Shown piece by piece: positions 6,493-10,319 of a DNA stretch of 10,319 nucleotides; position 1 is the stretch's first letter, and each line of letters opens with the position of its first letter. The stretch comes from Candidatus Nomurabacteria bacterium (lineage in GTDB: Bacteria; Patescibacteriota; Minisyncoccia; Phycocordibacterales; UBA9973). Location: assembly GCA_023267515.1 (NCBI GenBank), contig JAHFNF010000007.1, forward strand, positions 7,893-18,211. Reading direction: 5' to 3'. Both the position numbers and the translations under genes were made by a program. The notes under the pieces were generated by a model. That model made no database searches. It was not told the origin of the DNA and was given only the letters and a program-made list of their open reading frames with translations.

Positions 6493-6966
6493 TTCGTAAA
6501 CTAAGAAAGTATAAGCGTGTGGATTTTTTTCATCAGCTGAGTGCACATCTTTACTTTTTTCTTGCCATTCTGGTCCGATGGTGGGGAAGAAGGCATCCGC
6601 TTCTGCCTCGCTATCTACTTTAGTTAGGTAAAGTTTATTGGCAAAAGGCATGGCTTGTTTATATATCTCTGCGCCGCCAATTACAAATACTTCATTTTCA
6701 CTCTGAGCCTGTTTGATGGTTTCTTCAAGTGAATGCATCACTTCAACCCCCTCCGCTTTATAATTTATGTCGCGAGTTATTACGATGTTTCTTCTGTTTG
6801 GCAGCGGCCTACCGATGGACTCAAAAGTCTTTCGCCCCATTATTACTGGATGCCCGGAGGTTGTCTCCCGAAAATGTTTCATATCCGCCGGCATATGCCA
6901 GAGCAAGGTATTACCTTTCCCGAGTTCATTATTTTTTCCAATGGCCGCTATGATAGAGAGGATCAT
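6487..6966 (-). CDS. folA: Dihydrofolate reductase
   Basis: FolA reduces dihydrofolate to tetrahydrofolate with NADPH, regenerating the cofactor oxidised by thymidylate synthase. The 159 residues equal the E. coli length. Visible landmarks are SIIAAIGKNNELGKGN (4-19), WHMPADMKHFRETT (23-36) with the catalytic D28, the NADPH-binding MGRKTFESIGRPLP (43-56) and RRNIV (58-62), VIGGAEIY (95-102) and LYLTKV (112-117). The ATG at 6966 overlaps the TGA of the CYTH gene by 4 bases, so it is coupled to the thyA-CYTH pair. A run of A precedes the ATG and there is no Shine-Dalgarno. Its last codons form part of the palindrome at 6387-6492. Confidence 0.97.
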   Translation of the reverse strand: MILSIIAAIGKNNELGKGNTLLWHMPADMKHFRETTSGHPVIMGRKTFESIGRPLPNRRNIVITRDINYKAEGVEVMHSLEETIKQAQSENEVFVIGGAEIYKQAMPFANKLYLTKVDSEAEADAFFPTIGPEWQEKSKDVHSADEKNPHAYTFLVYEK

Positions 6967-7526
6967 ATTTTTTTTTGTGCTTTATGTACTAAAATATCAT
7001 ATCCGTCGTAAATATACTCTTCTTTTTGGATTCCCCAAGATTCTAAAAGAGCATACAATTCGTTTTGAATTTCTTCTGCTTTTTCGGCCGGACCAAATTT
7101 TTCTAGTTCAATAAATGAGCCCAAGCCTGTGACATCATCTATACATATTTCAGTATCACCCATTTTTGCAGTCATACGAGTTTTTTCTATTTCTACGAAT
7201 TTATAGAATCCCAAGGCGTAAATTAGAGAAGTAAGTTCAAGGGTATCTTTTTCTTGAATCTCTATCTCGTGTTCAATACAATCTGTCTGATTAGTTTGCG
7301 GTTGCTTTAAGGTAAAGATGATTTTCTTTTTCTCATCTTGTTTTTGTTCCCGGATACGTAAAAAATTTCTGCCCAAGATATGAGTTTCGGTATTTTTTAT
7401 ATCATTTGGCCAAAATACAACGTCTTTTTGATATTTTTCTCCTCGCATTTCCAGCTCTAATTTTTTTAATTGTTCTAACAACCCCTCCCTATCTTTAAGT
7501 TTTGCCTTTACTTCAATTTCATTCAT
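6963..7526 (-). CDS. CYTH-domain (CyaB/ThTPase-like) phosphohydrolase or cyclase
   Basis: This 187-residue protein has the CYTH triphosphate tunnel fold. The signature ExExK is at 3-7 (EIEVK). Further charged positions expected to line the tunnel are R57 and R59 in FLRIRE, K74 in FTLKQP, the acidic EHEIEI (85-90), K115 and R117 in EKTR, and the acidic IDDVTGLGSFIELE (129-142). The family includes class IV adenylate cyclase, thiamine triphosphatase and inorganic tripolyphosphatase; activity cannot be told from sequence alone. It lies between thyA (4-base gap) and folA (4-base overlap). Triphosphate hydrolysis in nucleotide metabolism is a more natural fit there than signalling, but that is inference. 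No Shine-Dalgarno is seen. Confidence 0.9.
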   Translation of the reverse strand: MNEIEVKAKLKDREGLLEQLKKLELEMRGEKYQKDVVFWPNDIKNTETHILGRNFLRIREQKQDEKKKIIFTLKQPQTNQTDCIEHEIEIQEKDTLELTSLIYALGFYKFVEIEKTRMTAKMGDTEICIDDVTGLGSFIELEKFGPAEKAEEIQNELYALLESWGIQKEEYIYDGYDILVHKAQKKI

Positions 7527-7530
7527 AGGG

Positions 7531-8469
7531 TTATACGGCTATCGGAGCTTTGATTCCTTCGTGTGGATTATAGTCTGTAAGTTCAAAGTCTTCAATCACA
7601 AAATCTTCTAATTTCATTTTACTTGGATTTATTTTCATTTTCGGCAGTGGGCGGATGTCGTTCTTGCGGGAGAGTTGGAGGTTAGCTTGCTCCAAGTGAT
7701 TTGAATATAAATGTACATCACCTCCGGTCCAGACGAATTCTCCGGGTTTGAGCCCTGTGATTTGGGCCATAATCATTGTAAGAAGTGCATATGAAGCGAT
7801 GTTGAAGGGGATACCAAGGAAGCTATCACATGAACGCTGGTAAAGCTGGCAGGAAAGTTTCCCATCGGCCACGTAGAATTGAAAGAAACAGTGGCAAGGC
7901 GGAAGTCCCGCTTTTGCCATCTCATCAATGTCCGCTGGGTTCCAAGCGGTGACGATTATTCTTCTTGAGTCTGGAGTTTTTTTTATCAAATCAATTGCAT
8001 TCTGCATTTGGTCTATCACTCGGCCGTCGGGGGAACGCCACTTTCTCCATTGGTATCCGTAAATCGGACCGAGCTCGCCATAATCTTTTGCAAAAGCTTC
8101 ATCCGCTTTTATTTTTTCTATAAATTCTTTAATACCAGTATTCCATTCGTCGCTTCCTGTTTTTGGTACAGGTATTTTATTTCTCACTAAATACGCCTTG
8201 TAAGGCCATTCATCCCAGATGTGTACATTATTATCTGCCAAGTATTTCAAGTTCGTATCTCCACGCATAAACCAAAGCAATTCGTGGATTATAGATTTAA
8301 TCGGTATTTTTTTTGTCGTCAGAAGTGGGAACCCTTCTTCTAAATTGAATCGCATTTGATGTCCGAGGAAGGAAAGGGTGCCCGTGCCAGTGCGGTCTGT
8401 CTTTTTTACTCCTTCGCGGAGGACTCTCTCCAAGAGTTCCAAGTATGTTAGATCAGCGTGATTTTCCAT
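7531..8469 (-). CDS. thyA: Thymidylate synthase ThyA
   Basis: ThyA methylates dUMP to dTMP using 5,10-methylene-THF, releasing dihydrofolate. The 312 residues include the roughly 50-residue insertion (about 85-132) seen in the Lactobacillus casei enzyme and absent from the 264-residue E. coli form. The catalytic cysteine is C192 in PPCHC. Phosphate-binding arginines are R26 (DRTGTG), R169 and R170 (DSRR) and R212 ([13 protein letters not shown], 211-223). D251, H253 and Y255 are in DVHLYSNH. The C-terminal segment ends APIAV. A perfect TATAAT ends 6 bases before the ATG, predicting a leaderless mRNA. It heads the thyA-CYTH-folA unit on this strand. Confidence 0.99.
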   Translation of the reverse strand: MENHADLTYLELLERVLREGVKKTDRTGTGTLSFLGHQMRFNLEEGFPLLTTKKIPIKSIIHELLWFMRGDTNLKYLADNNVHIWDEWPYKAYLVRNKIPVPKTGSDEWNTGIKEFIEKIKADEAFAKDYGELGPIYGYQWRKWRSPDGRVIDQMQNAIDLIKKTPDSRRIIVTAWNPADIDEMAKAGLPPCHCFFQFYVADGKLSCQLYQRSCDSFLGIPFNIASYALLTMIMAQITGLKPGEFVWTGGDVHLYSNHLEQANLQLSRKNDIRPLPKMKINPSKMKLEDFVIEDFELTDYNPHEGIKAPIAV

Positions 8470-8475
8470 ATTTTT

Positions 8476-8504
8476 ATTATAGCTATTAAAACATTTTAAA
8501 CCAA
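8476..8504 (-). promoter_or_regulatory. Promoter of the thyA-CYTH-folA unit (leaderless)
   Basis: Reading the minus strand, TTGGTT (8504-8499), a 17-base spacer and a perfect TATAAT (8481-8476) are followed by 6 bases and the thyA ATG. The predicted transcription start is the A of the ATG. The -35 lies back to back with that of the divergent helicase promoter, one base apart. Confidence 0.7.
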
Positions 8505-8505
8505 T

Positions 8506-8534
8506 TTGACATCAACGGAGCAATATGCTATTCT
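8506..8534 (+). promoter_or_regulatory. Promoter of the DEAD-box helicase gene
   Basis: A perfect TTGACA (8506-8511), a 17-base spacer and TATTCT (8529-8534). Transcription should start near 8541, giving an untranslated leader of about 90 bases, unlike the leaderless promoter on the other strand. Confidence 0.7.
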
Positions 8535-8586
8535 TTCCTTATCAATCTCACCTTTATTTAACGAGATATGACGATTGTGGAAATTA

Positions 8587-8626
8587 GCATTGTTTGTCAT
8601 AAAGCTAGTGTCCATGACAAAAATGC
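8587..8626 (+). promoter_or_regulatory. Hairpin in the helicase mRNA leader, next to the start codon
   Basis: GCATT (8587-8591) and TTTGTCAT (8593-8600) pair with ATGACAAA (8614-8621) and AATGC (8622-8626), a 13-base-pair stem with one bulged base (8592) and a 13-base loop. It ends 3 bases before the ATG at 8630. No Shine-Dalgarno is seen. It could control translation, for example with temperature, since DEAD-box helicases are often cold-induced; that is inference. Confidence 0.5.
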
Positions 8627-8629
8627 AAT

Positions 8630-9871
8630 ATGTACACACGTACCTCGGGAAGACCGGCCAAGTTCGGTCGCCCATCGTTCGCTTCGGCGAAACCCCGCTT
8701 TGGCGGAGGAAAATTTAATAGTTATAGAAAAGGCCCAAGTCCAAATAAAAAGGGCAGGAGTCGTGGCGAGCATATAGATTTCTCCCGCTTTATAAAAAAG
8801 GCTCAGCATGTAGAAGAAAAAGCTTATGTAGCAAAGCATACTTTTGCCGATTTTCCTTTTTCTGCGCAACTTCATAAAAATATAGCAAGAAAAGGTTTTG
8901 AGCATCCAAAGCCAATTCAAGACCAAGCTATTCCATCAGTCCTAAAAGGGAGAGATGTTTTCGGCTTGGCGAACACTGGCACAGGCAAGACTGCGGCCTT
9001 TCTTTTGCCACTCTTAGATAAGGTAATGAAAAATAAAATGGAGAAAGTGCTCGTGCTTGCGCCTACGCGCGAGCTCGCGATGCAGATAGAAGACGATTTG
9101 CGCTCACTCGCTTTCGGCTCGGGGCTTTTCGGAGTTTGCGTCGTCGGCGGGATGCCGATTATGAAGCAAATAAATGAAATCACTCGCGGAGTATCTTTTG
9201 TCATTGGTACCCCAGGGCGTGTGACGGATTTGATAAAAAGAAAAGTCTTAGACCTCTCGAATTATAAAAATGTCGTGCTGGATGAAGCGGACAGAATGCT
9301 AGATATGGGCTTCCGCGATGATATGGTCAATATTTTAGGCAAATGCGCCAAAGAAAGGCAGACACTTTTCTTCTCTGCTACTCTTTCGCCGGAGATTAAA
9401 AAATTGACCGAGCAATTCCTAAAAGACCCACTTTTCATTTCTGTAGTCTCCGGCGAGACAGCAAAAAATATTGAGCAAGATGTTGTCCGTGTTCGCAGTA
9501 AAGAAGAGAGATTAGGAAAATTGGACGAAATTTTGAAAAAAGACGGCTCGGACAAGGTGCTCATTTTCCGCGAGATGAAGCACAGCGTGGATACCTTAGA
9601 AAAAGAACTTCGCCATATGGGCTTCAAAGTTGGCTCTATACATGGAGATAAAAGAAGCCGAGAGCGCATTCGCACATTGGACTCATTTAAAAAAGATCAG
9701 ATAAATATTCTTATCGCCACAGACGTCGCCGCTCGCGGACTCGATATTCCAGATGTCACTCACGTCATCAACTACGATATCCCGCAAACTTACGATACCT
9801 ATGTACACCGCATCGGCCGTACCGGCCGTGCAGGCAAAAAAGGCACCGCGCTCACTTTCGTGCCAGCGTAA
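8630..9871 (+). CDS. DEAD-box ATP-dependent RNA helicase
   Basis: This 413-residue RNA helicase is predicted to unwind short RNA duplexes in ribosome assembly or mRNA decay. An N-terminal tail of about 65 residues is basic and rich in G, R, P and S, likely for RNA binding. The core follows: Q motif GFEHPKPIQDQAIP (89-102), motif I ANTGTGKT (114-121), Ia PTREL (145-149), Ib TPGR (194-197), II DEAD (218-221), III SAT (249-251), V ATDVAARGLDIP (363-374) and VI HRIGRTGR (393-400). All motifs are intact. It ends 13 residues after motif VI, so there is no C-terminal RNA-binding domain of the CsdA or DbpA kind. The ATG at 8630 is the first after an in-frame stop at 8615-8617. A terminator follows 9 bases after the stop. 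Confidence 0.97.
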   Translation: MYTRTSGRPAKFGRPSFASAKPRFGGGKFNSYRKGPSPNKKGRSRGEHIDFSRFIKKAQHVEEKAYVAKHTFADFPFSAQLHKNIARKGFEHPKPIQDQAIPSVLKGRDVFGLANTGTGKTAAFLLPLLDKVMKNKMEKVLVLAPTRELAMQIEDDLRSLAFGSGLFGVCVVGGMPIMKQINEITRGVSFVIGTPGRVTDLIKRKVLDLSNYKNVVLDEADRMLDMGFRDDMVNILGKCAKERQTLFFSATLSPEIKKLTEQFLKDPLFISVVSGETAKNIEQDVVRVRSKEERLGKLDEILKKDGSDKVLIFREMKHSVDTLEKELRHMGFKVGSIHGDKRSRERIRTLDSFKKDQINILIATDVAARGLDIPDVTHVINYDIPQTYDTYVHRIGRTGRAGKKGTALTFVPA

Positions 9872-9880
9872 AACGAAATA

Positions 9881-9916
9881 AAAAAACCGTCCCAATTACT
9901 CCGGTGACGGTTTTTT
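9881..9916. terminator. Two-way Rho-independent terminator (helicase and the minus-strand RNA)
   Basis: AAAAAACCGTC (9881-9891) pairs perfectly with GACGGTTTTTT (9906-9916) around a 14-base loop. The A-run on one side and T-run on the other allow use from both strands. It ends the helicase mRNA and would end the candidate RNA read leftward from about 10058. Confidence 0.88.
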
Positions 9917-10058
9917 GTTCATTATAAGTTGCACCAATAGATGATGCGTTCGCCTCCGCCGTTGGAAAAGATAAAAACAAGGGGTTCCTGGGCTCAGCAT
10001 CCTACTATCAATACCCTGACATCTTTGTACTACGGGTACTTCATAATGAACTGTATGT
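9881..10058 (-). ncRNA. Candidate structured non-coding RNA, about 178 bases, unidentified
   Basis: Read on the minus strand, a promoter (TTGACA at 10092-10087) precedes a folded region and a terminator. The closing stem pairs GTTCATTAT-G-AAGT (10051-10038) with ACTTATAATGAAC (9929-9917), 13 pairs with one bulge, directly abutting the terminator stem. A second stem pairs 10014-10005 with 9940-9931: ten continuous pairs, four of them G-U. It then continues as GATGC (10001-9997) with GCATC (9947-9943). ACCC/GGGT (10037-10034 and 10016-10013) could form a third arm in competition with stem two. The G-U pairs become A-C mismatches on the plus strand, which favours minus-strand transcription. I found no match by eye to tRNA, 5S, SRP RNA, RNase P or tmRNA; a 6S-like RNA is possible in size but unproven. 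Confidence 0.55.
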
Positions 10059-10065
10059 TTAGAGA

Positions 10066-10092
10066 TTAATACATTGTAATAGGTTTTGTCAA
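10066..10092 (-). promoter_or_regulatory. Candidate promoter of the minus-strand RNA
   Basis: On the minus strand a perfect TTGACA (10092-10087) is followed at 15-base spacing by TATTAA (10071-10066), or at 17 bases by TTAATC. The -10 assignment is uncertain. The start would fall near 10058, a few bases before the closing stem of the RNA. Confidence 0.45.
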
Positions 10093-10094
10093 TT

Positions 10095-10123
10095 TTTGCA
10101 TAAATTTTTCTATCAGCTATAAT
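10095..10123 (+). promoter_or_regulatory. Promoter of glyA (leaderless)
   Basis: TTTGCA (10095-10100), a 17-base spacer and a perfect TATAAT (10118-10123) are followed by 6 bases and the glyA ATG at 10130. Transcription should start at the A of the ATG. It is divergent from the candidate RNA promoter, with the two -35 boxes two bases apart. Confidence 0.7.
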
Positions 10124-10129
10124 CAGCTT

Positions 10130-10319
10130 ATGTATATAGAAAAACAGGACGAGGAGGTGCTAAAAGCTATACAGGGCGAGGAGAAACGCGAGGAGGACGG
10201 CTTGGAGCTTATACCATCTGAAAACTATGTCTCTATGGCAGTGCGTGAGGCAAACGGCTCTGTTTTTACTAACAAATATTCCGAAGGCTACCCAGGCCGG
10301 CGCTATTATGGCGGGCAGG
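10130..10319 (+). CDS. glyA: Serine hydroxymethyltransferase (partial, 5' end only)
   Basis: SHMT is a PLP enzyme that converts serine and THF to glycine and 5,10-methylene-THF, the one-carbon donor for ThyA. Only the first 63 codons are in the window. They show the N-terminal arm and [11 protein letters not shown] (25-35), equivalent to LIASENYTS in E. coli, then [23 protein letters not shown] (41-63), the strongly conserved substrate-site region. The change of Ala to Pro in LIPSEN is tolerated in many relatives. The ATG is fixed by the promoter, whose -10 box ends 6 bases upstream, so no Shine-Dalgarno is expected or seen. With folA and thyA in the same window this completes the folate cycle for dTMP synthesis. 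Confidence 0.97.
   Translation, partial: MYIEKQDEEVLKAIQGEEKREEDGLELIPSENYVSMAVREANGSVFTNKYSEGYPGRRYYGGQ

Noticed and set aside
6423..6623. Plus-strand frame of 66 codons antisense to folA
   Set aside because: It begins inside the palindrome and runs antisense to a certain folA gene.
8568..8777. Possible upstream ORF overlapping the helicase start
   Set aside because: Most of it is the helicase N-terminal coding sequence read in another frame. A short regulatory uORF cannot be excluded, but nothing supports it.
9941..10069. Plus-strand open frame of 42 codons starting ATGATG
   Set aside because: It lies across the paired stems of the candidate RNA, has no promoter or ribosome site, and its composition is not protein-like.
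9917..10130. tmRNA, RNase P, SRP RNA or 5S rRNA in the glyA upstream gap
   Set aside because: None of the conserved cores could be recognised by eye on either strand. The element is also too short for tmRNA or RNase P.
1..10319. CRISPR arrays, insertion sequences, integrases, toxin-antitoxin pairs, phage genes
   Set aside because: No direct-repeat array, transposase motif or mobile gene was seen; the gene content is housekeeping.

Overview
The window looks like chromosomal core sequence from a reduced-genome bacterium of the Candidate Phyla Radiation (Patescibacteria), most likely a Parcubacteria-type lineage. The grounds are an AT-rich, lysine-rich and very compact gene layout, very few Shine-Dalgarno sequences, a SIMPL protein with the Cys-containing insertion I associate with this group, a CofE-like ligase in a gene neighbourhood with no F420 genes, and an L11 gene that is not followed by the L1 gene. 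TGA is used as a normal stop (for example at 4846-4848 and 5547-5549) and no long gene needs TGA read as an amino acid, so this is not a code-25 lineage. The taxon is an inference; no rRNA is present.

Layout. (1) 1-2400, plus strand: the end of an unlisted membrane protein, then murB (peptidoglycan), a membrane-anchored FKBP prolyl isomerase and a membrane-anchored SIMPL protein, closed by a terminator at 2452-2476. (2) 2518-6379, plus strand: one tightly packed run of secE, nusG, rplK, a YhhQ-type transporter, a RibD_C/DHFR-like reductase, a CofE-like ligase, dCMP deaminase and a MazG-type NTP pyrophosphohydrolase. Several of these genes overlap by 4-17 bases. (3) 6380-6492: a roughly 106-base imperfect palindrome between convergent operons. 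(4) 8469 back to 6487, minus strand: thyA, a CYTH-domain protein, folA. (5) 8506-9871, plus strand: a DEAD-box RNA helicase with a strong promoter, an untranslated leader and a hairpin just before the start codon. (6) 9881-10129: a probable structured non-coding RNA on the minus strand, with its own promoter and terminator. (7) From 10130: the 5' end of glyA.

How the genes fit together. MazG (dNTP to dNMP), dCMP deaminase (dCMP to dUMP), ThyA (dUMP to dTMP, converting methylene-THF to DHF), FolA (DHF to THF) and GlyA (THF to methylene-THF) form a nearly complete dTMP-synthesis and one-carbon cycle spread over three transcription units. The YhhQ-like transporter, RibD_C-like reductase and CofE-like gamma-glutamyl ligase sit inside the same run and may serve a salvaged pterin, folate or deazaflavin-type cofactor.

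The signals I would follow first are four. The candidate minus-strand RNA at about 10058-9881 has G-U wobbles that pick out its strand. murB, thyA and glyA share a leaderless promoter layout, with a -10 box ending exactly 6 bases before the ATG. The transporter/reductase/CofE-like module is a possible cofactor salvage system. The 106-base palindrome may be a dispersed element.
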